Source: a gamma proteobacterium SS-5 (GTDB taxonomy: Bacteria; Pseudomonadota; Gammaproteobacteria; Chromatiales; Chromatiaceae). From it: a stretch of 64,000 nt of DNA. The stretch covers positions 1,488,001 through 1,552,000 of the forward strand of contig CP032508.2 of NCBI GenBank assembly GCA_009497875.2, given 5' to 3'. This document shows positions 47,294-57,046 of this stretch, piece after piece (position 1 is the stretch's first letter; every line of letters starts with the position of its first letter). The notes beneath the pieces are model-generated. The model was not told the origin of the DNA and searched no databases. It was given only the letters and a program-made list of their open reading frames with translations. Position numbers and translations under genes: made by a program.

Positions 47294-48778
47294 TTGCTAT
47301 CGACGGTTGAACAAAGAAGACTACAGCTCTCAAAGAGCACTGGAGCGGAAAAAAAGGCCTATTTCGGTCAATTTCTTACTCCCGAAAGAACGGCGGTGTT
47401 TATGGCGGGTCTTTTTCCGGATGGAGAGGGGTCTTGTCATCTTCTTGATGCTGGCGCAGGGATCGGCTCCTTATCTGCTGCTTTTTTGGATCGATGGAGA
47501 AGTGGGGGGCTTCACTTTGAGCGGGTGAAAGTTCATGCCTTTGAGCTGGACCATGGTTTGACTGAACACTTGTCGAGAACACTTGAAAAATACAATCACA
47601 GAGGAGATTTTTCCGCTGACATCCATGCAGAGGACTTCATCCATTCTGCGGTTGAATCATTGTCCGGCAATCTGTTTTCCAAGCCCTCGGAACGAGTTAC
47701 CCATGTAATCCTTAATCCTCCTTACAAGAAGCTAAATAGTAATTCTGCGCACCGGCTGGCCTTGCGCCGTGTTGGTATCGAAACGGTAAACCTGTATAGC
47801 GCCTTTGTGGCGCTTGCTATCGCCCTGGCTGAGTCGGGCGGGCAGATTGTCGCCATCATTCCACGCAGCTTCTGCAATGGGCCCTATTACCGACCCTTCC
47901 GTGATTTCATACTTGAGCGGGCGGCCATTCGCCATATGCATCTGTTTAACTCACGCAGCAAAGCCTTCAAGGACGACAATGTGCTACAAGAAAACATTAT
48001 TATCCGCCTGGAGCGTGGCGGCAAACAGGGGCCGGTGATGGTTTCGACCTCAACCGATGATAGCTTTTCCGATCTCGTCACCCATGAACATCCGTTCGAC
48101 CGGATCCTGTTTTCTGATGATCCCGAGCGGTTTATTCATGTCCCCACCTCGTCAGAGCATGACGCCATCGATCTGCCCCCAGGGATTCGCTGCACACTGG
48201 CCCATCTTGGCCTCAATGTTTCGACCGGGCCGGTGGTTGATTTCCGACTGAAATCCTATCTTCGTGATACACCGGGGCCGCACACCGCGCCATTACTCTA
48301 TCCTGCCCATTTTAGCGGCAGCGGCACAACCTGGCCAATTGAGGGCCTGAAGAAGCCTAACGCTATCGAGCGGAATGCCGACACCGAGAGGTGGCTTTAC
48401 CCGAACGGATTTTATTGCGTGGTGCGCCGTTTTTCGTCCAAGGAGGAGAAGCGCCGAATCGTGGCGAGCGTGGTTGAACCCGAGTCATTTGGCGGTGTGC
48501 CCGTGCTGGGTTTTGAGAATCATCTCAACCTGTTTCATGAGAACAAGCACGGCCTGCCTGAGCCGCTGGCTCGTGGGCTGGCCCTGTTCCTGAACACGAC
48601 GGCAGTGGATCAGTATTTCCGGCGCTTCAGCGGCCACACCCAGGTCAATGCCACCGACCTCAAGCAAATGAAATACCCCTCGCGCGCTACTCTGATCCAG
48701 CTTGGCGAGTGGTCCATGCAGCAAGGAACGCTCACGCAAGAGCAGATCGAGAGCAAGCTTGGAACCTTGACCGGATGA
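47294..48778 (+). CDS. type II N6-adenine DNA methyltransferase (PstI/BsuBI-like)
   Basis: Protective methyltransferase of a restriction-modification pair. The 494-aa product shows FGQFLTPERTAVFMAGLF, SAM motif I LLDAGAGIGSLSAAF and catalytic motif IV ILNPPYKKL, followed by the IIPRSFCNGPYYRPFR segment, typical of M.PstI/M.BsuBI-type enzymes. TTG at 47294, seven bases after AGGAGG, is the best start. The stop overlaps the endonuclease start as ATGA. GC content is lower than in flanking core genes, suggesting acquisition between bamC and phaR. Confidence 0.92.
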   Translation: MLSTVEQRRLQLSKSTGAEKKAYFGQFLTPERTAVFMAGLFPDGEGSCHLLDAGAGIGSLSAAFLDRWRSGGLHFERVKVHAFELDHGLTEHLSRTLEKYNHRGDFSADIHAEDFIHSAVESLSGNLFSKPSERVTHVILNPPYKKLNSNSAHRLALRRVGIETVNLYSAFVALAIALAESGGQIVAIIPRSFCNGPYYRPFRDFILERAAIRHMHLFNSRSKAFKDDNVLQENIIIRLERGGKQGPVMVSTSTDDSFSDLVTHEHPFDRILFSDDPERFIHVPTSSEHDAIDLPPGIRCTLAHLGLNVSTGPVVDFRLKSYLRDTPGPHTAPLLYPAHFSGSGTTWPIEGLKKPNAIERNADTERWLYPNGFYCVVRRFSSKEEKRRIVASVVEPESFGGVPVLGFENHLNLFHENKHGLPEPLARGLALFLNTTAVDQYFRRFSGHTQVNATDLKQMKYPSRATLIQLGEWSMQQGTLTQEQIESKLGTLTG

Positions 48779-49728
48779 GGAAAAAGAAGGATTACATCGA
48801 GGCAGCACGGCAGATCATCATTTCTTTGGGCCTGCCTCGGGCACAACAGAACGAGCGTTCTGCCCTTTGCCTGCTGGCGCTGCTGAATCTCAGGCCAGGC
48901 AAGTCATGGGCCGATGCGGAAAACCCCCTGCTGGGTATCACGCCGATTATGGATTGGGCGCGGGAGTACTATGGTAAGGAGTATGCACCCAATACCCGCG
49001 AGACGGTGCGGCGTCAGACCATGCACCAGTTCTGCGATGCAGGCATGGCCCTATACAATCCGGACAAGCCTGATCGTCCGGTAAACAGCCCGAAAGCCGT
49101 ATATCAAATAGAGCCCGCCGCGCTGGCTCTTGCGCGAACCTTTGGCACTTCGGCATGGCCTGACCACCTGGCCGCCTATCTTGCCGAGCGTGTAACGCTG
49201 GTTGCCCGCTACGCCAAGGAGCGTGAGCAAAACCACATCCCGGTCGAGATGGCGCCGGGTCAGCAAATCGTCCTCAGTCCCGGTGAGCACAGCGAACTCA
49301 TTCGGGCCATTATCGAGGACTTTGCCCCACGCTTCGCGCCGGGTAGCGTGCTGGTATATGCGGGAGATACAGGCGACAAGTGGGGCTATTTTGACGCCGC
49401 GCTGCTGGCCGGGCTGGGGGTCAATGTGGATTCACACGGCAAGATGCCTGATGTGGTGCTGCACTATACCGAGAAAAACTGGTTGCTACTGGTGGAGTCC
49501 GTTACCAGTCACGGGCCGGTCGATGGCAAGCGGCACACTGAGCTTGCCGGATTGTTTGCCGGATCGACCGCCGGACTTGTCTATGTCACTGCCTTTCCAG
49601 ACCGGGCCATTATGGGCCGCTACCTTGGCGAGATTGCATGGGAAACGGAAGTTTGGGTGGCAGATGCCCCCTCACATTTGATCCATTTCGATGGTGATCG
49701 TTACCTTGGGCCATACAATGCGCCCTGA
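48775..49728 (+). CDS. type II restriction endonuclease, BsuBI/PstI family
   Basis: The 317-aa product matches the BsuBI/PstI endonuclease family: an N-terminal winged-helix-like region (about 1-125) and a catalytic C-terminal part with YAGDTGDKWGYFDAALLAGL, GKMPDVVLHYTEKNWLLLVE (a PD...E-type core) and SVTSHGPVDGKRHTEL. Family members cut CTGCAG, so the same target is likely but unproven. Translational coupling with the methyltransferase (ATGA) fits methyltransferase-first expression. It appears intact. Confidence 0.92.
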   Translation: MRKKKDYIEAARQIIISLGLPRAQQNERSALCLLALLNLRPGKSWADAENPLLGITPIMDWAREYYGKEYAPNTRETVRRQTMHQFCDAGMALYNPDKPDRPVNSPKAVYQIEPAALALARTFGTSAWPDHLAAYLAERVTLVARYAKEREQNHIPVEMAPGQQIVLSPGEHSELIRAIIEDFAPRFAPGSVLVYAGDTGDKWGYFDAALLAGLGVNVDSHGKMPDVVLHYTEKNWLLLVESVTSHGPVDGKRHTELAGLFAGSTAGLVYVTAFPDRAIMGRYLGEIAWETEVWVADAPSHLIHFDGDRYLGPYNAP

Positions 49729-49792
49729 ACAAGCCGCTGCATTTGGACGCTAAGCGCGCAGCGGCGCAATGCCGCCACTGAGCCTGGTTTAA

Positions 49793-50254
49793 CTAGGCAT
49801 CGCCCTTGTCCTTGGCACTGCCGGAGAAGCCGCTGGCCTTGAGGAATTGCGCCTGCATCTGTTCCCAGATCTTCAGGTTCTCTTCGGTCATGCGCGCCAG
49901 GCCTTCCATGGGGTTGCTGCTCAGGGAGTTGAGAAAGGCCTCATTTTGCCGGGTGAACAGGTTCAGGCTCTCTTCCAGATAACGGCTGAAGGGGTTCTGC
50001 AGGGCACCGCCGTAGAAGCGGATGATCTGGCCCAGCATGGAGGCGCTGAACAGGGGCTCGCCACCGGCCTCGGTCTCCAGGATGATCTGCATGAGGATGG
50101 CGCGGGTGATGTCCTCGCTGCTGTTGGAGTCGATCACCTTGATTCCCTCACCCTGAACAATCAGCCCCTTGAGATCGGAGAGGGTGATGTATTTGCTCTG
50201 ATCGGTATCGTAGAGACGGCGGTTGGGGTATTTTTTGATCAAGCGTTCGGCCAT
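49793..50254 (-). CDS. phaR: polyhydroxyalkanoate synthesis repressor PhaR
   Basis: DNA-binding repressor that senses PHA granules and controls phasin/PHA genes. The 153-aa product begins RLIKKYPNRRLYDTDQSKYI (the conserved PHB/PHA accumulation regulator DNA-binding domain, about 1-65) with a following PHB_acc region (FYGGALQNPFSRYLEESLNL). It lies downstream of phaA on the same strand and near phaEC, confirming a PHA regulatory locus. Confidence 0.95.
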   Translation of the reverse strand: MAERLIKKYPNRRLYDTDQSKYITLSDLKGLIVQGEGIKVIDSNSSEDITRAILMQIILETEAGGEPLFSASMLGQIIRFYGGALQNPFSRYLEESLNLFTRQNEAFLNSLSSNPMEGLARMTEENLKIWEQMQAQFLKASGFSGSAKDKGDA

Positions 50255-50397
50255 GGTGGATCCTTAGCGGTGCAGGGGTAAAGCAGGGGCGCAAGTGTAA
50301 TCCATTTGGCGCTCAAAAGCTTGTTGGTTGCCAGCGGCCAGCTTTCAGCCTTCAGCCGCCAGCGGCCAGCCGCCAGCTTCCAGCTGGCCGCTGACTC
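50255..50397. repeat. CAGCGGCCAGC-type short repeats between phaR and phaA
   Basis: Iterations of GCCAGCGGCCAGC/CAGCCGCCAGC (about 50328-50390), with a similar patch at 62.39-62.44 kb. No gene. Confidence 0.6.
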
Positions 50398-51582
50398 CTA
50401 CTCCCGCTCCACCGCCATGGCCACGCCCATGCCGCCACCTATGCACAGGGTGGCCAGGCCGCGCTTGGCATCGCTGCGCTGCATCTCGTGCAGCAGGCTC
50501 ACCAGCACGCGGGCACCGGAGGCGCCTATGGGGTGACCCAGGGCGATGGCTCCGCCGTTGACGTTGACCTTGTCCGTGTCCCAGCCCATGTCCTGGTTGA
50601 CGCACATGGCCTGGGCGGCGAAGGCCTCGTTGGCCTCGATGCGGTCCAGGTCGGCCACCTGCCAACCGGCCTTGGCCAGGGCCTTGCTGGAGGCGGGGAT
50701 GGGGCCTGTGCCCATGATCGCCGGGTCCACCCCGGCGGAGGCGAAGGCGGCGATGCGGGCCATGGGCTTCAGGCCCAGCGCCTTGGCCTTGGATTCGGCC
50801 ATGACGATGACCACGGCGGCACCGTCGTTGATCCCAGAGGCATTGCCAGCGGTCACCGTACCCTCCCTGGAGAAGGCCGGGCGCAGCTTGGCCAGTGTTT
50901 CGGCGGTGGTGCCGGCGCGGGGGAACTCGTCGCGCTCGAAGATTAGCGGCTCGCCCTTGCGCTGGGGGATCTCCACGGGGATGATCTCATCGGCAAAGCG
51001 GGCCTGGTTCAGGGCGGCCTCGGCCTTTTGCTGGGAGCTGGCGGCAAACAGGTCCTGTTCGGCGCGGCTGTAGTTGTATTTGTCGGCGATATTCTGCGCG
51101 GTAACGCCCATGTGATAGTCGTTGAAGGCATCCCAGAGGCCATCGACGATCATGGTATCGGTCAGCTTCCAATCGCCCATCTTGGTCCCGTTGCGCGAAT
51201 TGGGCAGGGCATGGGGGGCGGCGCTCATGTTCTCCTGACCACCGGCCACGACGATCTCGGCATCGCCGCAGAGCACCGATTGCATGGCCAGGTGTACCGC
51301 CTTGAGCCCGCTGCCGCAGACCTTGTTGATGGTCATTGCCGGGGTCTCCACCGGCAGGCCGGCGGCTATGCTGGCCTGGCGGGCCGGGTTCTGGCCGACC
51401 CCGGCGGTGAGTACCTGGCCGAGGATCACCTCGTCCACCTGTTCAGGCTTGATGCCGGTCTTGGCCAGCAGGCCGGAGATGACCTTGGCACCCAGTTGAT
51501 GGGCCGGAATACCGGCCAGGCTGCCGCCAAAGCTGCCGATTGCGGTGCGGCCTGCGGCCACTATCACTACGTTTTCAGTCAC
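50398..51582 (-). CDS. phaA: acetyl-CoA C-acetyltransferase (beta-ketothiolase) PhaA
   Basis: Condenses two acetyl-CoA to acetoacetyl-CoA, the first step of PHB synthesis. The 394-aa product has the active-site Cys motif [25 protein letters not shown], the catalytic His motif [14 protein letters not shown] and the terminal [16 protein letters not shown] at 51582 ([16 protein letters not shown]) fits the family. It is divergent from phaE-phaC. No phaB reductase is in the window. Confidence 0.95.
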   Translation of the reverse strand: MTENVVIVAAGRTAIGSFGGSLAGIPAHQLGAKVISGLLAKTGIKPEQVDEVILGQVLTAGVGQNPARQASIAAGLPVETPAMTINKVCGSGLKAVHLAMQSVLCGDAEIVVAGGQENMSAAPHALPNSRNGTKMGDWKLTDTMIVDGLWDAFNDYHMGVTAQNIADKYNYSRAEQDLFAASSQQKAEAALNQARFADEIIPVEIPQRKGEPLIFERDEFPRAGTTAETLAKLRPAFSREGTVTAGNASGINDGAAVVIVMAESKAKALGLKPMARIAAFASAGVDPAIMGTGPIPASSKALAKAGWQVADLDRIEANEAFAAQAMCVNQDMGWDTDKVNVNGGAIALGHPIGASGARVLVSLLHEMQRSDAKRGLATLCIGGGMGVAMAVERE

Positions 51583-51765
51583 AATTGCTTCCCCATGGGT
51601 TTTGTGGATTTGGATATACTCTGATTGCTGAAGCGGAATCCAGGCTACAGCCGCACCGGAGAAGACTAATGCAAGCCGTCCCGGATTGGAAATTGTTGCA
51701 GCGCACAAACTTCGGTGCTAGTTTACACTCTGACCTTCAAACAGCAAACTACAGGAACCCACCAC

Positions 51766-52893
51766 ATGACAGATTCCCCCTTCTGGAACGATGACTGGAT
51801 GAAGATCCAGCAAAAATACTGGGACAACTGGAGCGACATGAGCCGCAAGGCCATGGGTATGGACAGGCCGGCCAAATCGCCCTGGGAGAGCGCCATGGAC
51901 CACTGGTGGCAGGCGGTCTCCCCCTCGGTGCCGGATACCGGCAGTGATTTCATGCGCCGGATGATGGATCAGGGCAAGCAATTCTTTCGCATGAGTGATG
52001 AGTTTGGCAAGAACTATCAGGCCAGCAACGACTGGCTGGAGGCGGTAAACAAGACCTTCAGCGACATGCAGCAGATGTTTGCCGGCGGCATGGAGCAGGC
52101 CGCCAATCTGGCCGGGAGTGGTGCCGAGGAGCCCCTGCACAAGCTCATGGCCTTCTGGGAGATGCCGCTGGACAACTGGCAGCGCATGGCCAGCTCGCTG
52201 GCCCCCATGCCTGGCGACCTGCTCCGCAACATGCCGCGCAGCGGCCAGCTGGATGCCCTGTTCAGCGCCCCTGGCCTGGGCTACACCCGCGAGGAAGAGG
52301 GTCAGTACAAGGAACTCATGCAGCGTGGCCTGGCCTATCAGCAGGCCCTGGGCGAATACAGCCAGTTCTTCTCCAACCTGGGCATGGCCTCGGTGGAGCG
52401 CATGCGCGGCAAGGTGCAGGCCCTGCTTGAATCCGGCAAGGCCATAGACTCGGCCCGCGGCCTCTACGATCTCTGGGTGGCCGCCTGTGAAGAGGTCTAT
52501 GCCGAACAGGTGATGACCCCGGAATACGCCAAGATCCACGGTGGCCTGGTGAATGCCCTGATGGCCCTCAAGCAAAAGATGGGGCAGATGGCCGATGAGA
52601 ATCTGGGTGCCCTGAACATGCCCACCCGGCGCGAACTGCGTACCCTGCAGCAGCGTTTGCAGGAATCTCGGCGTGAGATCAAGGGCCTGCGCGCCCAGAT
52701 GGATGTGTTGCAGGAACAGGTACAGCAGCTGCGCGCGATCCAGGTGCAGGCCGCCAACGCCGCCCCGGCCCAGGCCCAGGCACAGACCGGGTCCGGGACC
52801 GAGAGCAGCGCCCCGGCAGCGGCCAGCAGCGTCAAGCCCAAGCCCGCGCGCAAGAAGGCCAGCACCCGGCGCAGCGCCGACAGTGCCGAGTAG
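51766..52893 (+). CDS. phaE: class III PHA synthase subunit PhaE
   Basis: Non-catalytic partner of PhaC in class III synthases. The 375-aa product has FWNDDWMKIQQKYWDNWSDM at the N-terminus, the PhaE core (about 100-280) and a C-terminal coiled-coil (TRRELRTLQQRLQESRREIK) followed by an Ala/Pro/Lys-rich tail. An AGGAA ribosome binding site precedes ATG at 51766. It is 60 bases upstream of phaC in the same direction. Class III synthase is characteristic of purple sulfur and related bacteria. Confidence 0.95.
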   Translation: MTDSPFWNDDWMKIQQKYWDNWSDMSRKAMGMDRPAKSPWESAMDHWWQAVSPSVPDTGSDFMRRMMDQGKQFFRMSDEFGKNYQASNDWLEAVNKTFSDMQQMFAGGMEQAANLAGSGAEEPLHKLMAFWEMPLDNWQRMASSLAPMPGDLLRNMPRSGQLDALFSAPGLGYTREEEGQYKELMQRGLAYQQALGEYSQFFSNLGMASVERMRGKVQALLESGKAIDSARGLYDLWVAACEEVYAEQVMTPEYAKIHGGLVNALMALKQKMGQMADENLGALNMPTRRELRTLQQRLQESRREIKGLRAQMDVLQEQVQQLRAIQVQAANAAPAQAQAQTGSGTESSAPAAASSVKPKPARKKASTRRSADSAE

Positions 52894-52953
52894 AGCGGCG
52901 AACCCTGATAAGACGACCCCGGCGCCGAGCGCTGGTTACTGAGGAGAAGAATA

Positions 52954-54021
52954 GTGCAACCCTTTAATTTTCGACCCGATCAACTGGCTGAAGAGATGTT
53001 CGACTACAGCCGCAAGCTGGGCAAGGGCGTGGAGAATCTGCTCCATGCCGAGAGCATAGACACCGGCGTTACCCCCAAGGTGGAGGTCTATGCCGAGGAC
53101 AAGCTGCGCCTGTACCGCTACGAGGCCCCGGCCAAGGTAGTGCAAAATCGGGTACCGATCCTGATCGCCTACGCCCTGGTCAACCGCCCCTACATGACCG
53201 ACCTGCAAGAGGACCGCTCCCTGGTGCGCAACCTGCTGGCGGCGGGGCAGGATGTCTATCTGATCGACTGGGGCTACCCGGACGAGGCCGACGCCAGCCT
53301 GAGCATGGATGACTACATCAACGGCTACATGGACCGCTGCGTCGATGTCATCCGCAGCCGCCACAAGCTGGAGCAGATCAACCTGCTGGGCATCTGCCAG
53401 GGCGGGGCCTTCAGCCTCTGCTACGCCTCCCTGCACCCGGACAAGGTCAAGAACCTGATCACCATGGTCACCCCGGTGGACTTCAAGACGCCGGACAACA
53501 TGCTCTCCGCCTGGGTGCAGCACATGGACGTGGATCTGATGGTGGACACCATCGGCAACGTGCCGGGCGAGCTGCTCAACTGGACCTTCCTGTCGATGAA
53601 ACCCTTTAGCCTGATGGGGCAGAAATACATCGCCATGGTGGATGTGCTGGAGGACGAGGACCGGCTGAAGAACTTCCTGCGCATGGAGAAGTGGATCTTC
53701 GACAGCCCGGACCAGGCCGGTGAGACCTTCCGTCAATTCATCAAGGACTTCTATCAGAATAACGGTTTTATCAACGGCGGGGTCAAACTCGGTGGCCGTA
53801 CCGTGGACCTGAAAAACATCAGCTGTCCCATCCTCAACGTCTATGCCGAGCAGGACCACCTGGTGCCGCCGGACGGCTCCAAGGTGCTCAAGGGCATGAC
53901 CAGCAGCAAGGACTACACCGAACTGGCCTTCCCCGGCGGTCATATCGGCATCTACGTCAGTGGCAAGGCGCAAAAGACCCTGCCACCGGCCATCGGCGAG
54001 TGGTTGGACAAGCATTCCTGA
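52954..54021 (+). CDS. phaC: class III PHA synthase catalytic subunit PhaC
   Basis: Polymerises 3-hydroxyacyl-CoA into PHA on granules. The 355-aa product has the lipase-like box GICQGG with catalytic Cys148, catalytic Asp301 (AEQDHLVPP) and His330 (FPGGHIGIYVSG). The length of 355 aa is that of class III enzymes. The start is GTG at 52954 after GAGGAGAAG. It works with PhaE, encoded just upstream. Confidence 0.97.
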   Translation: MQPFNFRPDQLAEEMFDYSRKLGKGVENLLHAESIDTGVTPKVEVYAEDKLRLYRYEAPAKVVQNRVPILIAYALVNRPYMTDLQEDRSLVRNLLAAGQDVYLIDWGYPDEADASLSMDDYINGYMDRCVDVIRSRHKLEQINLLGICQGGAFSLCYASLHPDKVKNLITMVTPVDFKTPDNMLSAWVQHMDVDLMVDTIGNVPGELLNWTFLSMKPFSLMGQKYIAMVDVLEDEDRLKNFLRMEKWIFDSPDQAGETFRQFIKDFYQNNGFINGGVKLGGRTVDLKNISCPILNVYAEQDHLVPPDGSKVLKGMTSSKDYTELAFPGGHIGIYVSGKAQKTLPPAIGEWLDKHS

Positions 54022-54078
54022 GGTCTATGGGTCGGACCGAGCCAAAAAACTGTCTGAGCGCCTGGGTGCTGGCCCGAT

Positions 54079-55416
54079 TCAGGGCCGTTGCCCGGGTGAT
54101 TTGACGGCAATCTTCTCCTGCCAATACTGTGCCCGTTGCAGTAGGGCGGTTTCGTCCAGGCTGGTGATGGCCCCGTTTTTCACCAGCTGGCGGCCGTTGA
54201 CCCAGACCTGGCTGACCTGATGGCGGGAGCTGGCATACACCAGCTGGGAGATGGGGTTGTAGAGGGGACGGCTGTGGATGCCGCCCAGGTCCACTGCCAC
54301 CAGATCGGCGGCCTTGCCCGGCTCGATGGAGCCGGTGATTTCCTCCAGCCCCAGGGCCTTGGCCCCGTTCAGGGTGGCCATGCGCAGGGCCGTGGCGGCG
54401 GGCAGGGTGGCGGGGTCGCCGCTGACGCCCTTGGCCAGCAAGGCGGCGCTGCGCATTTCGCTGAACATATCCAGGTCGTTGTTGCTGGCGGCACCGTCGG
54501 TGCCCAGGGCGACATTGACCCCGGCCTGCAACACTTGGCCGACCGGACAGAAGCCGCTGGCCAGCTTAAGGTTGGACTCCGGGCAATGGATCAGTTGGCA
54601 ACCGGCGGCTGCGATCAGCTCGATCTCGTCCGCCTCCAGCTGGGTCATGTGTACCGCCTGCAGGGCCGGGGTGAGCAGGCCGAGGCGCTCCAGGCGACGC
54701 AGCGGGCGCTGGCCGAATTGGCTCAGGCTTTGCTGGATTTCATCGCCCGTCTCGTGCAGATGGATGTGGATGGGTACCGGCGGGTCGAGTTCGTCGGCGA
54801 TGGCGCGCAGGCGGTTGAAGCTGTCGTCCGATACCGAGTAGGGCGCATGAGGGGCGAAGCTGAAGCGGATCAGCGGATGACCGGCGTATTGGTCGCGCAG
54901 CTCCAGGCCCTTGTGGATGTAGCTGGCCGGGCCATCGGCCCAGCTGGAGGGGAAGTCGATCAGGATCATCCCCAGCTGGGCGCGGATGCCGGCCTCGGCG
55001 GCGGCATGGGCGGTGACATTGGGGTGAAAGTACATATCGTTGAAGCAGGTGGTGCCGCCGCGCAGCATCTCGGCGATGGCCAGGCGGCTGCCATCGGCAA
55101 CGAATTCCTCCCCCATCCAGTGCTGTTCGGCAGGCCAGATGTGCTCTTGCAGCCAGGTCATCAGCGGCAGGTCATCGGCCAGGCCGCGCAGCAGGTTCAT
55201 GCTGGCATGGCTGTGGGCGTTGATCAGGCCGGGGATCAGGGCCTGCCGCTCCAGGCGGTGCAGCTGCCCGGGCCGGTATTTCACTTCGGCCTCGGCTGCG
55301 GGCAGAAGCTCCAGGATGCGTCCGGCGTGGATCGCCACGGCGTGATCGGCGAGTACCTGTGCGTGGGGCTCGACAGGGATAACCCAGGGGGCGATGATCA
55401 GGCTGTCGATCTGCAT
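54079..55416 (-). CDS. TRZ/ATZ-family amidohydrolase (MTA/SAH deaminase-like)
   Basis: A 445-aa metal-dependent hydrolase of the MtaD/SsnA group, likely deaminating 5-methylthioadenosine, S-adenosylhomocysteine or a related nucleoside. Motifs: LIPGLINAHSHASMNLLRG (HxH metal ligands), FAPHAPYSVSD, HIHLHETGDE, QAVHMTQLEADE and LGTDGAASNNDLDMF (the metal-binding Asp). It overlaps no neighbour; the CorC-family gene lies 12 bases upstream in the same direction, so the two may be co-transcribed. Confidence 0.9.
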   Translation of the reverse strand: MQIDSLIIAPWVIPVEPHAQVLADHAVAIHAGRILELLPAAEAEVKYRPGQLHRLERQALIPGLINAHSHASMNLLRGLADDLPLMTWLQEHIWPAEQHWMGEEFVADGSRLAIAEMLRGGTTCFNDMYFHPNVTAHAAAEAGIRAQLGMILIDFPSSWADGPASYIHKGLELRDQYAGHPLIRFSFAPHAPYSVSDDSFNRLRAIADELDPPVPIHIHLHETGDEIQQSLSQFGQRPLRRLERLGLLTPALQAVHMTQLEADEIELIAAAGCQLIHCPESNLKLASGFCPVGQVLQAGVNVALGTDGAASNNDLDMFSEMRSAALLAKGVSGDPATLPAATALRMATLNGAKALGLEEITGSIEPGKAADLVAVDLGGIHSRPLYNPISQLVYASSRHQVSQVWVNGRQLVKNGAITSLDETALLQRAQYWQEKIAVKSPGQRP

Positions 55417-55427
55417 GGTCGCTGTGC

Positions 55428-56681
55428 CTATTCTTCCTCTTCGGACTTGGGCGGTACGCGCTCGACGATGATCTGCTCGATGCGGCTGTTGGAGGCCCCT
55501 TGGATCAGCACCTTGAGGCCGTCGATCTCAAACTGCTCGTCTTCGTCAGGGATGCGTTCGATGTCCTCCAGGATCCACAGGCTGACGGTGTCGGTGGGCT
55601 TGCCCGGCAGGTCGATGTCGAAGAAGTTCTCCACCACGCGCAGCTCGGTGCTGCCATCTACCAGGATCTTGCCCTCAGCCAGCAGCATGTATTCGTCGGG
55701 CAGGTCGTCGCTTTCGTCGTAGATCTCGCCCACCACCTCTTCCAGCAGGTCCTCCAGGGTGACCACGCCCTGCATGGCACCGTGCTCGTTGACCACTACG
55801 GCCATGTGCTGCTTGCTCTTGCGCAGGCTGCTGAGCAGCTCGCCAATGGGCTGGTTTTCCGGACAGAACACCGGCTCGTGGCCCAGGTCGCCGATCTGCG
55901 CGCTGTAGCGCTTGTTGGCCAGGGCGTGGAGTATATCGCGCAGCTGTAGGATCTTGACGATCTCGCCGGTGCCGGTGTTGAACAGGGGGATGCGGCTGTA
56001 GGACTGGTGATCGATAAGGTCGATGATGGTCTCGATGCTGAGGTTGCAGTCCAGCTGGAAGACATCCCGGCTGGGGGTCATCACATCGGCGGCGACCAGG
56101 TCGTTGAGGTTGAAGATGCGCTCGATCATCTCCCGTTCCTCCCGCTCTATGGTGCCCTCCACCTCACCGTGGCCGGCCAGATTGATCAGCTCCAGCTCGG
56201 TGATGGTGGGGTCGTTGTTGGTGCCGGTCATGCGGTGCACCGCACGGATGATGCCCTCGAAAAACCACACCAGCGGGGTGAGCAGGCGCTCCAGGGCATA
56301 GATCGGGGGTGAGGCCAACAGGGAGATGCGCTCGGCAAAGCGGGTGGCCAGGCTTTTCGGCGTGATCTCGCCAAAGATCAGGATGAGAAAGGTGAGAACG
56401 CCGACGGCCACGCCCGGACCCAGGTGGCCGCCCAGGTGCTTGGTCGCCACCAGGGTAGCCAGGGCCGAGGCGGCGATGTTGACCACGTTGTTGCCGATAA
56501 GAATGGTGATGAGCATCCGTGTCGGGTTGCGTTTGAGTTGCACCAGGGCCTTGGCACCGGCCCGGCCTTCCTTGGCCAAGGCCTCGGCACGGGCGACGCT
56601 GAGGGTGACCAGGGCGGTCTCCGAGCCGGAAAAGAATCCAGACAGGATTAACAACCCGGCGAGGCTGAATATATCATTCAC
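55428..56681 (-). CDS. CNNM/CorC-family (DUF21-CBS-CorC_HlyC) membrane protein
   Basis: A 417-aa inner-membrane protein: DUF21 domain with membrane segments at about 5-25, 60-85, 90-110 and 125-145; two CBS domains (about 190-310; [31 protein letters not shown]); and a C-terminal CorC_HlyC domain (about 330-410). The family (YfjD/CorB) is linked to Mg2+/Co2+ efflux or homeostasis. ATG at 56681 follows conventional spacing. Confidence 0.93.
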   Translation of the reverse strand: MNDIFSLAGLLILSGFFSGSETALVTLSVARAEALAKEGRAGAKALVQLKRNPTRMLITILIGNNVVNIAASALATLVATKHLGGHLGPGVAVGVLTFLILIFGEITPKSLATRFAERISLLASPPIYALERLLTPLVWFFEGIIRAVHRMTGTNNDPTITELELINLAGHGEVEGTIEREEREMIERIFNLNDLVAADVMTPSRDVFQLDCNLSIETIIDLIDHQSYSRIPLFNTGTGEIVKILQLRDILHALANKRYSAQIGDLGHEPVFCPENQPIGELLSSLRKSKQHMAVVVNEHGAMQGVVTLEDLLEEVVGEIYDESDDLPDEYMLLAEGKILVDGSTELRVVENFFDIDLPGKPTDTVSLWILEDIERIPDEDEQFEIDGLKVLIQGASNSRIEQIIVERVPPKSEEEE

Positions 56682-57046
56682 CGTTGAGTGCCCTTGATAT
56701 GCATGGGGTGGCCGGAGGGCGGGCCATTGGCGAGGTGGTTACGGATTTCACTGCTCTGCATAGCGGCCCTGGGCACACCGCAAAGGGCGACCCTGGGCCA
56801 TGGGCTCAGTACGCTGAAATTGAGTGGAACGGGGGAATAACTCGGTTCGGTCAGTGTCCATTTGCGGTCAACTCTACCACTAAAACCCGCAGCGGCAAAT
56901 ACATGGCGAAGTCTGGGCCTTGCTGGCGCTTAGGCCCCCCTTGGCAAGCGGCTGCGAATGCCTGCTGTCAAACGCATCGGCTCGCACGCCCGTGCAATCT
57001 GTTACCATTGGCGGTCACCATTGGCCTGGGGATATCGCATAAAGCC
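56682..57046. promoter_or_regulatory. 365-base divergent intergenic region
   Basis: Separates the divergent CorC-family gene and accA and must contain both promoters. I see no clear hexamer pair, gene or repeat; the sequence is moderately GC-rich with a lower-GC patch at about 56815-56900. Confidence 0.4.

Noticed and set aside
54220-55722. 500-aa plus-strand frame across the amidohydrolase and CorC genes
   Set aside because: It spans two real genes in antisense and has no recognisable domain.
56684-57046. 120-residue N-terminal extension of accA
   Set aside because: The family N-terminus begins at 57047; the upstream stretch lacks similarity and overlaps the divergent promoter region.
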